Source: Lachnospiraceae bacterium (GTDB lineage: Bacteria; Bacillota; Clostridia; Lachnospirales; Lachnospiraceae). From it: a DNA stretch of 39,195 bases. The DNA is taken from NCBI GenBank assembly GCA_031272185.1, contig JAISUG010000076.1, forward strand, positions 1 through 39,195, written 5' to 3'. This document shows, piece after piece, positions 1 through 7,566 of the stretch (its first letter is position 1; each line of letters starts with the position of its first letter). The position numbers and the translations under genes were made by a program. Under the pieces are notes generated by a model. That model saw nothing but the letters and a program-made list of their open reading frames with translations. It did no database searches and had not been told where the DNA came from.

Positions 1-4
1 CCCC

Positions 5-1090
5 CTACATCAGCGGCCTCCCTTTGCTGTCGGTCATGTCACCCCTCGCCAGGAGCACGATGTCCACGACGAGCCAGACGAGGCAACCGCCGACGGTGCA
101 GAAGAACAAGATGCCGCTGACGACCTTCCCCAGGTAGAACCTGTGTATGCCAAATAGGCCCAACAGCGAGAGCCACATCAGCCCCAGTGCGGTGGATCGG
201 TTCTTGAACCGGATTTCCGGGTGGCGCAGCTGTATCTCCAGCAGCTGGCGGCGGTAGTCTTCACGCCGCTGACGGTTCTGCGCGTCTATCTCTTCCCAGC
301 CGCCCCAGCTGCCCATGAGAAACAGCCACATCACGCCTGGGTTCAGGATGGCAAGCGGTACCTGGGCCCAGTTCCCCGCACCCACGGCGAAGACGACTCC
401 CAGCGCGGCCAGGGCGCACAGCGCATAGAACCCCCATTTCTTGCCGCAGAGTATGGCCAGGTTCGCGAACGCGCATGCGAACCCCGTCACGATGGCGCAG
501 ACCACCATCGCCTTGTTTGGCAACCTGTTCCAGTATTCCTGCGTCGCGACCAGGAAGACCACCGCCATCGCTATGTTGGCGACGAAACCCAGGGCGCACC
601 AGATGATGGCGGGGATGGACAGCTTCCCGCCCAGCAGTTCCAGCTTGGGGTATGCCACCGTCTCCTGGGCATAGGCGCCCTGCGCCGCACTGTACCCACC
701 TGCCGCCGACGCCACCTGCGCCGCGCTGTACCCACCCGCCGGGATCCCCTGCGCCGCGCCGCGCCCACCCGCCGGGATCCCCTGCGCCGCGCCGTATACC
801 CCGGCGGCATGAAAGACCGGCGCCAACGCTTGTGCGACGTTGTTTCTGTTCCCCTGTGCTGTCCAGCTATTCAAACCGCTCGCTTGAAAAACCGGCGCCA
901 ATGCATGCCCGGCAGCATTTGACGCATTCGGCGCATGTTGCGCATTTTGCGCATTTTGCGCATTTTGCGCATTTTGCACGTTTGGCGCATTTTGCACGTT
1001 TGGCGCATCAGCCGCCTGCACCCTTATCCCGCACGCAGGGCAGAACACCGCCCCCTCTACCAAGTTCGCACCACATTTCGGACAGAACAT
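5..1090 (-). CDS. Zinc-ribbon and TM2-domain membrane protein
   Basis: A 361-residue protein. Residues 3-20 form a zinc ribbon with two CxxC pairs (CPKC and CPAC). Residues 30-145 are low complexity: NAQ/NAP repeats encoded by a 9-bp unit around 935-1010, then GAAQGIPAGG-type repeats. About four hydrophobic segments follow between 158 and 262, then a charged stretch at 265-298. The TM2 domain lies at about 305-348, with the GIHRFYLG signature at 314-321. TM2 proteins with N-terminal zinc ribbons are common in Firmicutes; their function is unknown and is probably at the membrane. The ATG start has AAAGGGG seven bases upstream. A terminator for the gene upstream on this strand lies at 1306-1336, so this gene is probably transcribed separately. 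The stop lies a few bases inside the window edge. Confidence 0.85.
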   Translation of the reverse strand: MFCPKCGANLVEGAVFCPACGIRVQAADAPNVQNAPNVQNAQNAQNAQNAQHAPNASNAAGHALAPVFQASGLNSWTAQGNRNNVAQALAPVFHAAGVYGAAQGIPAGGRGAAQGIPAGGYSAAQVASAAGGYSAAQGAYAQETVAYPKLELLGGKLSIPAIIWCALGFVANIAMAVVFLVATQEYWNRLPNKAMVVCAIVTGFACAFANLAILCGKKWGFYALCALAALGVVFAVGAGNWAQVPLAILNPGVMWLFLMGSWGGWEEIDAQNRQRREDYRRQLLEIQLRHPEIRFKNRSTALGLMWLSLLGLFGIHRFYLGKVVSGILFFCTVGGCLVWLVVDIVLLARGDMTDSKGRPLM

Positions 1091-1176
1091 CCCGCAACCC
1101 CTTTCTGACCATCATTGCGACATCGGTCTTATCCGAGATCGGCTATCACGCGTCATCCGGATTCACATCCGCACTA

Positions 1177-1265
1177 CCCGTATCCTTATATACCCGGCCC
1201 TCTTGCGCAGGCAGCACTCCGCACCGTCGATGGTCACCCCGTATCCTCATGTACCCGGCCCTCTT
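1177..1265. repeat. Private direct-repeat pair (about 28 bp, 61 bp apart)
   Basis: Copies at 1177-1204 and 1238-1265 share the pattern CCCGTATCCT..AT.TACCCGGCCCTCTT with two mismatches. They lie in the 315-bp gap between the TM2 gene and the PhlG-like gene. Apart from these copies and the terminator at 1306-1336, nothing else was seen in this gap. Confidence 0.7.
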
Positions 1266-1305
1266 CCCCGCGGCCATCCTAATACCCACATCATACCATC
1301 TCTGC

Positions 1306-1336
1306 AACAAAAAACAACCCTTGTCAAAGGGTTGTC
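1306..1336 (-). terminator. Rho-independent terminator after the PhlG-like gene
   Basis: A perfect 9-bp stem (ACAACCCTT at 1314-1322 against AAGGGTTGT at 1327-1335) closes a 4-base loop. Read on the minus strand it is followed by a run of T (1308-1313). It lies about 70 bp past the stop of the minus-strand gene ending at 1406. The T-run is on the correct side only for leftward transcription. Confidence 0.75.
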
Positions 1337-1405
1337 AACCACGGTTTGCTGACAAAACGTCACCATTCACACGTCACCCGCAGCCGTCTTTTTTTGCACT
1401 TTTCC

Positions 1406-2362
1406 TCAGCCCGCGCCCACGGGTTTCCACCCCTCCTCGGCGTAGAGCTGCGGAAGGAAGCGCTGCATGTGCTGCCATTCCACGATGTTGTGGATGAGGT
1501 TCTTGACCAGTTTTTCCTCGCTGCCGGGCGGGACGTCCGCCTCTACCACCTGCCCGTCCCGAACCGTGTACCCCCCGTAGCTCCTCGTCCTAAGTTCCAC
1601 GCCGCCCGGTACCGGGCGCACGAAGTGCAGGTTGATCTTGTTCCCCCCGCTGGAGAGCCCCGCGAACAGCTTGCACCGCTGCCGGTTCAGCGAGGCGAGC
1701 GCATCGGCGCCCACCCCGAAATCCTCGAACCGCAAATCAGTGACAGTTATATCTTTCTTCGGGTCGCCCATACCCAGGTCCAGCGATTCGCAGATGTAGG
1801 CCCCCTTGCCCATGAGCCGCCTCTCGCACAGCGGTATGCCCTCATCCCGGAACACCCGATCGGTCTCTTCGTCCCTGCAGGCGTCCCAGTGGTCCGGGGG
1901 GCACCAGATCTTGTAGCGCAGGTTGCCGCAGCCCTCAGGCACCCCCCCAGGGCGCACCCAGTGCCACACGAACCACCATTCCAGCATCTCCGGGGTGACA
2001 CCCCACAGCCGCTGGTAGTTGGCCATGAAAGAGCGCCCGTCTGCAAATATGCAATACCCGAACTCCGCGCCGTAATGCCCTGCGCCTGTTTCCTGGCCTG
2101 GGCGCCCCGCGGCCGATCCCGTCCCATGGGGGGCCTGTCCGCCCCCCGCCACGGGTTGGCCTGGACCCGGTTCCCGGATATGGCCCCAAGGATCAAAGAG
2201 CTTCTCCGCGATCCGTGGGGCGCCCAGCGCCAGCGCAGGGTCAATAGGCCCGGAACGGATGAGCTGCATCTTCACAGGATCCGGGGGCTCCGGCACCAGG
2301 CAGTAGTATTTGGCGTACCCCAGCTGTCTCTCTTCCGGGCAAAGCCCTCTCTTTGTCTGCAT
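1406..2362 (-). CDS. PhlG / phloretin hydrolase-like (DAPG hydrolase family) protein
   Basis: A 318-residue protein that I assign to the DAPG hydrolase (PhlG) family from remembered sequence features. These zinc enzymes cut a C-C bond in acylphloroglucinols; the family includes phloretin hydrolase of gut anaerobes. Seen here: VTPEMLEWWFVWHW (122-135), YKIWCPPDHW (150-159), GGVELRTRSYGG (253-264) and an HxxxE motif at H291-E295 followed by FLPQLY. H158, E192, H291 and E295 match the expected order and spacing of the zinc ligands. Residues 62-97 are a glycine/proline-rich insertion. The ATG start is preceded by AGGGGAAAAAAT. It lies 340 bp downstream of the PhzA/B-like gene on the same strand and may be co-transcribed. 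The family call is moderately sure; the substrate is unknown. Confidence 0.65.
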   Translation of the reverse strand: MQTKRGLCPEERQLGYAKYYCLVPEPPDPVKMQLIRSGPIDPALALGAPRIAEKLFDPWGHIREPGPGQPVAGGGQAPHGTGSAAGRPGQETGAGHYGAEFGYCIFADGRSFMANYQRLWGVTPEMLEWWFVWHWVRPGGVPEGCGNLRYKIWCPPDHWDACRDEETDRVFRDEGIPLCERRLMGKGAYICESLDLGMGDPKKDITVTDLRFEDFGVGADALASLNRQRCKLFAGLSSGGNKINLHFVRPVPGGVELRTRSYGGYTVRDGQVVEADVPPGSEEKLVKNLIHNIVEWQHMQRFLPQLYAEEGWKPVGAG

Positions 2363-2390
2363 ATTTTTTCCCCTATCCCAAAGTCATGCC

Positions 2391-2505
2391 GGACATCACT
2401 GTTGCGGCTTGGCGGCTGACAACCACACGCAGAACACCGTTTCCACCACCACATCCAGGAACCGCGGACGTCACTGTTGCGGCTTGGCAGCTCACAACCA
2501 CACCC
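2391..2505. repeat. Private direct-repeat pair (40 bp, 75 bp apart)
   Basis: Copies at 2391-2430 and 2466-2505 differ at only a few positions and share CACTGTTGCGGCTTGGC. They lie just upstream of the PhlG-like start, in a 340-bp gap that also holds repeat copy A. A shorter pair around GAATTCAC (about 2641 and 2698) closes the gap. Confidence 0.75.
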
Positions 2506-2553
2506 ATCTGCAGCCGCATATGAATCCAACCGTGTGCACCCCCAACCCCATTG

Positions 2554-2629
2554 ATTGCCCTACCAACCAGACAATGTTCGCTCGACACTGGTCTCAACTT
2601 TGCGCAAGGTTTAGTCGGCGAAGCAGAAT
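2554..2629 (+). repeat. Dispersed 74-76 bp palindromic repeat, copy A
   Basis: First of five related copies (the others are at 4056, 6922, 16433 and 28682). The left end reads ATTGCCCTACCAACC and the right end carries TTTGCGCAAGGTTTAGTCGG before an eroded terminus. The ends are imperfect inverted complements, so RNA or single-stranded DNA could fold into one long hairpin. This copy is the most diverged at its right end. It has the same orientation as copies B and E. Confidence 0.75.
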
Positions 2630-2702
2630 GATCAAGTGAATGAATTCACGTTACAAGTCACTCCCTAGCCAGCCGATGAGCCGCAGGGGGACCTGTATGA
2701 AT

Positions 2703-3779
2703 TCACAGATAGTACGGGAAACTCGGCAGGCTGATGTTCACGCAGTTGTATTTGTTCACCGGGTTGAGCACCTCGTCCCTGACGGTCAGCCGCCCTGCCT
2801 CGTCGAACTTGGCGATGAGCAGGTAAGGCTGGTGGTAATGCCCGTAGTCGTAACCGTTGCCCCTCCACCTCGCCGGCCCGTGCCCGTTCATCTCCACGAA
2901 CCACACGTTCACGTCGTCCGTGGCAAACACCCGCCCACGGGGGTGCTTGTACATCCAGGGGCTGCTCGCCTTCACCCAGGCCTGCATCCGTTGCTCCAGA
3001 TGGGGCGGCACGCCGTGGTCGTCCATGAGCTGGTCCGTCCCCATGCCCACCCCCTCGGGCATCTCCATGGGGGCGAACCAGGCCCCGCCCCGAAACCCGG
3101 GGGCGAAAGTCTCCAGTTTGCGGTATTTCTCGCGCTCTTCCCCGCAGATGAATGATCTGAGGTTGTTTTCACGCCTGGCAGCGACGGCCCCCGGCGCCAT
3201 GTCCAGGTCCGCCCCCTGCCCGGCCGCCCCGTAGGTCGCCCCGAAATGCTTGACCTCCGGGTGCTCGGCGATGTACTCATCCACCTTCGGGTCGTAGATG
3301 TCCATGGCGTACCTGGGCACCTCACGCCCTGCCGCGCGCAAAAACGCCAGGGGGTCCATCCAGATCTTGATGTACGTAACCTTGCCGCCGGCCAGCTCGA
3401 TGCGCATGAAGAATTTCGAGTGGAAATGCCCGTCACGGCCGCCCCAGAACACGTCGCCGCCGCGCTCCCCCACCGCCCAGAACACCCCGGGTACGGGGGT
3501 GGCGCAGGTGGCGCCGCTTCCACCGAAAGGCGAAGACCCCCAAGGCGGCGTCCCGTAGAATTCCTCCAGCTTCACATCCCAGCTCCTCACCGTGCGGTTG
3601 AGCCACTCGAAGCACCGCTCGCCCTCCCATGTGTCGAAGTGTGTGGGCATCCCCGGCGGCGCGAAAGTGAAATCCATGGTGAAATCATCCGAAAACAGCG
3701 AAGCAAATATGTCCTGCCTCCAGAAAGGCGCCGAAGCCACCTGTTTTGCGATATCGTAATCGGTTTGGCCCAAAGCCAC
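2703..3779 (-). CDS. Protein with two PhzA/PhzB-like (NTF2-fold) halves
   Basis: A 358-residue protein. The first half (about 5-180) reads like PhzA/PhzB and SnoaL-like NTF2 folds: FWRQDIFASLFSDDFTMDF, then FAPPGMPTHFDTWEG, then a strand-rich stretch ending IKIWMDPLAFLRAAG. The second half (about 200-358) repeats the plan with NVWFVEMNGHGPARWRG and a final LLIAKFDEAGRLTVRDEVLNP. Such folds are small cup-shaped binding or isomerase domains; PhzA/B act in phenazine biosynthesis. No other phenazine genes are present, so the name describes the fold only. The start is GTG with AAAGGGGGG six or seven bases upstream. Its neighbours are the PTS operon upstream and the PhlG-like gene downstream, all on the minus strand. 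Confidence 0.6.
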   Translation of the reverse strand: MALGQTDYDIAKQVASAPFWRQDIFASLFSDDFTMDFTFAPPGMPTHFDTWEGERCFEWLNRTVRSWDVKLEEFYGTPPWGSSPFGGSGATCATPVPGVFWAVGERGGDVFWGGRDGHFHSKFFMRIELAGGKVTYIKIWMDPLAFLRAAGREVPRYAMDIYDPKVDEYIAEHPEVKHFGATYGAAGQGADLDMAPGAVAARRENNLRSFICGEEREKYRKLETFAPGFRGGAWFAPMEMPEGVGMGTDQLMDDHGVPPHLEQRMQAWVKASSPWMYKHPRGRVFATDDVNVWFVEMNGHGPARWRGNGYDYGHYHQPYLLIAKFDEAGRLTVRDEVLNPVNKYNCVNISLPSFPYYL

Positions 3780-3861
3780 CGAAATCCCCCCCTTTCCTAT
3801 AGGATTCCTCCCTATGCGATTCTCCCGTGCAGGCCGGCCGCTACGGCCCGCACAGGGGCGA

Positions 3862-3961
3862 ATCTATCACCGTCGCTATACCCAACGGCATACGGCACGG
3901 CCCAGCATGACTGCACATTACAATGCGGCACATCTATCACCGTCGCTATACCCAACGGCAT
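3862..3961. repeat. Private direct-repeat pair (30 bp identical, 70 bp apart)
   Basis: Copies at 3862-3891 and 3932-3961 are identical over 30 bp (core CACCGTCGCTATACCCAACG). They sit in the 356-bp gap between the PhzA/B-like gene and the EIIC-EIID gene, next to repeat copy B. No other feature was seen in the gap. Confidence 0.85.
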
Positions 3962-4055
3962 TTGCCCTTGTGCCCTGAATGTCGCCAGGCGGACATACAA
4001 TCGCAGCTTGTCGGACATTCGAGCACATTTCGATATGCCTGCAGCCATAAGCGCC

Positions 4056-4129
4056 ATTGCCCCGCCAACCAAACAATGCGTGTTCGACACAAGTCGCAAC
4101 TTTGCGCAAGGTCTGGCCGGCGGGGCAAT
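4056..4129 (+). repeat. Dispersed 74-bp palindromic repeat, copy B
   Basis: The best-preserved copy. ATTGCCCCGCC at 4056-4066 is a perfect inverted complement of GGCGGGGCAAT at 4119-4129. The interior carries CAACCAAACAATGCG and TTTGCGCAAGGT, shared with the other copies. It begins 7 bp after the stop of the EIIC-EIID gene. There is no T-run on either side, so it does not look like a classical terminator. Confidence 0.85.
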
Positions 4130-4135
4130 ACACAG

Positions 4136-5728
4136 TTATGCGATGATCCCCAGCAGGCCCAGCACCAGCGCGATGCCGAACATGATGAGCGCAGTCCACA
4201 GGAAATTCTTGAACTTCTTGGTGATCCAGAAGGACAGGAAAATGGTCCCCAGGGACAAAAGCCCCGGCGCGATGGAGTCCAGGGTGTTCTGGATGCTGAA
4301 GCTCCCCAGGTTGGACGTGGGTATCGCGATAGGCGTGGTCACCTTGACATAGGTGGCGCCCAGCGCACCGATCATGAACATGCCCAGGATGGTGAGCACC
4401 GGGATCAGGTCAGCGAACAGCCCGCTCTGGAGCAGCCTCACAGCGGAGTTCGTGCCGGACTTGTAGCCGAAATTGAACATGAACCAGGCGATGGCGAACG
4501 CTATGGCGGCAAACAGCACCGGAGGCATGAGCGCGGCCAGGCCGCTCCCGGCGACGCAGCCGGGGATGAACAGCCCCACCAGCACGATGTAGAGCAGGCC
4601 CCACTTGATGGAGTCGCCTATCCCCGCGAACGGGCCCATGAGCCCCGTCTTGACCGCGGTGATCGCGTCACCGGTGATGGGCTCGCCCAGGGCCTTCTGC
4701 TCCTCCATCGCCAGGGTGATGCCCGGGATAACCGCGCCGAAAGTGGTTTCAGTGTTGAAGAATTCCATATTCCTGGAGAGCGCCTCCGCCAGGCCTTCCT
4801 TGTCGTCCTTGTAGAGCTTTTTCAGGCTGGGCGCCAATGCGGCGACGTAGCCCACCGCCTCTTTCCTCTCCCATGACTCGCAGTTGATCACGAAGATGAT
4901 CCACATCCAGAAAGTCTTGAGCAGTTCCTTCTTGGTGAGCACCCGCTTCACCGTGTCTGCCTTTTCCGCAGCCGGGGCCGCGGCCTTCTCGCCGCCCTTC
5001 TTGCGCACCGCCACCAGCCAGTACACGAATGCCAGGAAACCGCCCGCCATCGCCGCGCCTATGGCCGACACCCCTGTGAACTGGACCAGGAAGAACCCCG
5101 CCAGGAGGCAAGGCACCAGGTACCTGTGGCCCATTGTGTATATGATGATCCCGAAACCGACCGCAGGCATCACGCCGCCCACCGCCGACAGTGCGTTGGT
5201 GAGGAAAGCGGGGATGTTGCCGGCGACGGACTGCGCCACCGTCCCGCCCAGGTAGGCCAGGATGCTCACCGGCAGCCAGCGGATGAATATGCGCAGGATG
5301 TACGGCGTCACGCAGTTGGCTATGTAGATGCCCCTGATGTCGCCTTTCTGCGCAGCCCTTTCAGCCATGTGCGTGGGGATGGACATAGCCAGCTGCTGCA
5401 GGTTGTTCAGCTGGGCGCACAAAAGCCCTATGGGCAGCGCCACCGCTATGGCCGCGGGCAGGTCCAGGCCCGACAGCATGACCAGGGGCACCGACACCAG
5501 CACCGCCGACGGCTCGTCCTGGATCTGTACGCCGCCCGAGGCGCCCACCGCGCCCAGGTAGATCAGCTCCAGGCTGGCGCCCAGGGCGACCGCGGTGGGG
5601 ATGTCCCCCATGACTAGCCCGACCCACAGCGAAGTGGTCAGGCCGTTGAACAGCAGGCATGGGCTCGGCACCATGGCCGACACGAACATCATGTAAAATC
5701 CCAAAAGCAATGCGGTTCCAATTGACAT
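4136..5728 (-). CDS. PTS mannose-family fused EIIC-EIID permease
   Basis: A 530-residue integral membrane protein. Residues 1-245 are EIIC of the mannose/fructose/sorbose class, with many hydrophobic segments and a polar GGVQIQDEPSAVLVSVP stretch at 65-81. A charged Ala/Lys linker (243-264) joins it to EIID (about 265-530), recognised by NMEFFNTETTFGAVIPG and GLMGPFAGIGDS. The two halves form the sugar channel and are normally separate polypeptides; here one reading frame runs through both. The ATG at 5728 is chosen because AGAGGAGAAGGAAA precedes it directly; the frame stays open to 5794 but no better site was seen there. It is the last gene of the HPr-EIIA-EIIB-EIICD order. The transported sugar cannot be told from sequence. 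Confidence 0.9.
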   Translation of the reverse strand: MSIGTALLLGFYMMFVSAMVPSPCLLFNGLTTSLWVGLVMGDIPTAVALGASLELIYLGAVGASGGVQIQDEPSAVLVSVPLVMLSGLDLPAAIAVALPIGLLCAQLNNLQQLAMSIPTHMAERAAQKGDIRGIYIANCVTPYILRIFIRWLPVSILAYLGGTVAQSVAGNIPAFLTNALSAVGGVMPAVGFGIIIYTMGHRYLVPCLLAGFFLVQFTGVSAIGAAMAGGFLAFVYWLVAVRKKGGEKAAAPAAEKADTVKRVLTKKELLKTFWMWIIFVINCESWERKEAVGYVAALAPSLKKLYKDDKEGLAEALSRNMEFFNTETTFGAVIPGITLAMEEQKALGEPITGDAITAVKTGLMGPFAGIGDSIKWGLLYIVLVGLFIPGCVAGSGLAALMPPVLFAAIAFAIAWFMFNFGYKSGTNSAVRLLQSGLFADLIPVLTILGMFMIGALGATYVKVTTPIAIPTSNLGSFSIQNTLDSIAPGLLSLGTIFLSFWITKKFKNFLWTALIMFGIALVLGLLGIIA

Positions 5729-5816
5729 TTTCCTTCTCCTCTCTTTGTAAGCTGCACACACTTCATATTTCCTGACCCTGACGACACGCCCCACCCGGCG
5801 CCGGGTGCTCGCATCA

Positions 5817-6323
5817 TCACAGCTTCTTGAAATACCTCGCCTTGATGTTCTCCCAAGTCGTGGATTTTGTCACGCTCTGCTCCTGGAATGTTATCTGGAC
5901 GCCTTGGCCAGCCATGCCGTCCAGCACCTGCGCATCCGCATCATCCATGAAGTAGACATTGTTGATGCATTGTTTGCCCTTGATGCTTTCCATCGGCCCC
6001 AGTATGAGTTTCGAAAAATTCATACCCTCGTCGAACATTTTCTTTGCGTTGTAGATGTTCTTGATCAGCAACAGTATGTGTTCGCCCGGCGCCTCCTCGA
6101 ATTTCCCCTCCTTCCATCCTGATACCGCGTCGTCCATGGTCCAGAACTCCACGGAAGTCTCCAGCGGTTTCGCAAGTTCATAGATCTGCCTCAAAAACAT
6201 ATCCCCATAGACGCCGTCGTCCACGATGATGATGCGGGTGATGTGCCAAGCCCTCACCCAATGCGTCGCCACCATCCCGTGGAGCAGGCGGTTGTCCGCC
6301 CTGATAAGAGTAGGTTCAGACAT
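5817..6323 (-). CDS. PTS mannose-family EIIB component
   Basis: A 168-residue cytoplasmic phosphocarrier of the mannose/fructose/sorbose EIIB family, full length. The N-terminus has the typical RADNRLLHG motif, with His15 the expected phosphorylation site that takes phosphate from EIIA and gives it to the sugar at EIIC-EIID. AGAAGGAGG six bases before the ATG fixes the start. It lies between the EIIA and EIIC-EIID genes with gaps of about 90-100 bp. Its phosphorylation state probably also reports to the LevR-like activator encoded at 9699-12722, as in other LevR systems (established for the family, inferred here). Confidence 0.92.
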   Translation of the reverse strand: MSEPTLIRADNRLLHGMVATHWVRAWHITRIIIVDDGVYGDMFLRQIYELAKPLETSVEFWTMDDAVSGWKEGKFEEAPGEHILLLIKNIYNAKKMFDEGMNFSKLILGPMESIKGKQCINNVYFMDDADAQVLDGMAGQGVQITFQEQSVTKSTTWENIKARYFKKL

Positions 6324-6425
6324 TCATGGCCTCCTTCTGTTGGTTTTAGCGCTCGGACATTTCCGGTTGGTGTTGCCTTTTTTGCCGGCCCGCGCATCTG
6401 CGGTCCGCCGTGGTCATTCGTAGGC

Positions 6426-6884
6426 TCAGACACTTGCGGCTTCTTTGTGCCTTTTGGTCTGCTCGGTGATATTGACGATCCCCAAGCGCCCGGTTTTTTC
6501 CGCTTCCGCCAGGACCGTTTCCACCGGCCCCACGGCGCGCAGTGCGCACGCTTCCATGAACATAGGCAGGTTGACCCCCGCGATGGCATATAGGGGCCTG
6601 TCGTTTTTCAATGCCTCGTACATGACGATGTTGCTCGGCGTCCCACCGCACAGATCCGTGAAGACGATGGCGTCACCGTTGAAAACCCCTATTGCCTCGG
6701 ACACCGCCCCCGCGAACCCATCCATGGTGTCAGCAGGCTCATATGCGAACGCCGCCACATTGGCCTGATTCCCTATGATCATTTCCGCCGTCTCCAGGAT
6801 GGCCGGCGCGAGGGGGCCGTGGGAAAGCAGAATGATCCCCGTAAGCCCCGGCTCTATGTTCTCCCTGTCAAAACGCACTTTCAT
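6426..6884 (-). CDS. PTS mannose-family EIIA component
   Basis: A 152-residue EIIA-Man domain protein. The ILLSHGPLAPAIL motif places the phospho-accepting histidine at His22. DAIVFTDLCGGTPSNIVM (71-88) is the second family hallmark. It receives phosphate from HPr and passes it to EIIB. The reading frame is open far upstream, but that extension runs through repeat copy C and antisense to the HPr gene. The ATG at 6884 has GGGAGGACAAGA in front of it and gives the normal family length. It belongs to the HPr-EIIA-EIIB-EIICD operon. Confidence 0.92.
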   Translation of the reverse strand: MKVRFDRENIEPGLTGIILLSHGPLAPAILETAEMIIGNQANVAAFAYEPADTMDGFAGAVSEAIGVFNGDAIVFTDLCGGTPSNIVMYEALKNDRPLYAIAGVNLPMFMEACALRAVGPVETVLAEAEKTGRLGIVNITEQTKRHKEAASV

Positions 6885-6921
6885 TCTTGTCCTCCCGATG
6901 ACCTCCCGATGATGGTTGTGT

Positions 6922-6995
6922 GTCGCCCCGCCGACCATACCTTGCGCAGAGTTGAACCTGATTCCGAACGCGCATTGTTCGGTTGGTGGGGCAAT
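6922..6995 (-). repeat. Dispersed 74-bp palindromic repeat, copy C
   Basis: Orientation is opposite to copies A, B and E. The right end GGTTGGTGGGGCAAT and the left GTCGCCCCGCCGACC are near-perfect inverted complements. It lies between the HPr stop (7013) and the EIIA start (6884), so it should be transcribed inside the PTS operon and could fold as an intercistronic hairpin. Confidence 0.8.
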
Positions 6996-7012
6996 GGTAC
7001 CCGCCGGGCATT

Positions 7013-7285
7013 TCAGGTGTCCCCGAACCCGCCCTCGACCAGTTCCACCAGTGCCTTGACCGCTTCCGACTCGTCGCCCCCCACCGCGCTGATCTTCACC
7101 GGCGTGTCTTTGAAGAGCCCCAGTGTCAGGATACCCACGATGGATTTCACGTTCGCTTCCCGCCCCGTGTTCAGGTTCTGTATCGTGATATCCGCCGAAA
7201 ACGTCGCCGCTTTTGAGACGAATGTCGCCGCGGGCCGCGCATGCAGCCCCGTCTGGTTGATGATTTTTGTTTCCATCGCATACAT
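7013..7285 (-). CDS. HPr-family phosphocarrier dedicated to the PTS operon
   Basis: A 90-residue HPr. GLHARPAATF carries the EI-dependent phosphohistidine (His15 with this start). NVKSIVGILTLG carries the serine (Ser48) that matches the regulatory HprK target site of Firmicutes HPr. The start at 7285 (MYAMETK) is preferred because GAGG lies eight bases upstream; an inner ATG at 7276 has no such spacing. It is the first gene of the PTS operon and lies behind the sigma-54 promoter at 7498-7513. An operon-specific HPr next to LevR suggests a self-contained phosphorelay, although no EI gene is in the window. Confidence 0.9.
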   Translation of the reverse strand: MYAMETKIINQTGLHARPAATFVSKAATFSADITIQNLNTGREANVKSIVGILTLGLFKDTPVKISAVGGDESEAVKALVELVEGGFGDT

Positions 7286-7307
7286 ATCTTCTACCTCGTC
7301 CACATGA

Positions 7308-7515
7308 AGCCGCCGCTGCCAAACCATATCCCACACTTCATCCCAAAGGTACTGCCACTGACACATTATATGCAATCATTTGTCCCCGGGGTACCGCCAC
7401 TGCCATATCATATGGAATCATCTATCCCCTGGGTACTGCCACTGCCATATCAACATGCAATCATTCATCCCCAGGGTACTGCCGCTGCCATACTATATGC
7501 AATTATCGTGCCATG
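7308..7515. repeat. Tandem 42-43 bp repeat in the HPr leader
   Basis: Units begin with GTAC(T/C)GCC(A/G)CTG at 7349, 7391, 7433 and 7476; a decayed unit starts near 7308. Each holds a T-rich piece such as TGCAATCATTTGTCCCC. The last unit contains the true sigma-54 promoter, and the same place in the earlier units keeps the GG and (in two of them) the GC pair on the minus strand. CCATATCATATGG (7403-7415) is a palindrome inside one unit. The array therefore looks like duplicated promoter or activator-binding DNA lying between the working promoter and the HPr start. Confidence 0.75.
7498..7513 (-). promoter_or_regulatory. Sigma-54 (-24/-12) promoter of the PTS operon
   Basis: On the minus strand this reads TGGCACGATAATTGCA, an exact match to the sigma-54 consensus TGGCACG-N4-TTGCA with ten bases between the GG and GC pairs. 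Transcription would start near 7488 and reach HPr at 7285 after a leader of about 200 bases. The genes for the matching sigma factor and activator begin 550 bp away. Confidence 0.9.
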
Positions 7516-7566
7516 AATTACGTATACCACTCTCGGCAGCGCCAGCCCCGCTCCGCTTTTTTTGCA

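Noticed and set aside
4056-4129. Copy B of the palindrome as a simple terminator of the PTS operon
   Set aside because: There is no T-run on the proper side, and the same element occurs upstream of genes and inside the operon, so it is better described as a dispersed repeat.
6885-7334. N-terminal extension of EIIA to 302 codons
   Set aside because: The extension runs through the HPr gene in another frame and through repeat copy C; the internal ATG at 6884 gives a normal EIIA.
7308-7515. CRISPR array
   Set aside because: Units are 42-43 bp tandem repeats without unique spacers, and no cas genes are near. The 69-72 bp pairs elsewhere also have only two copies, each with a different sequence.
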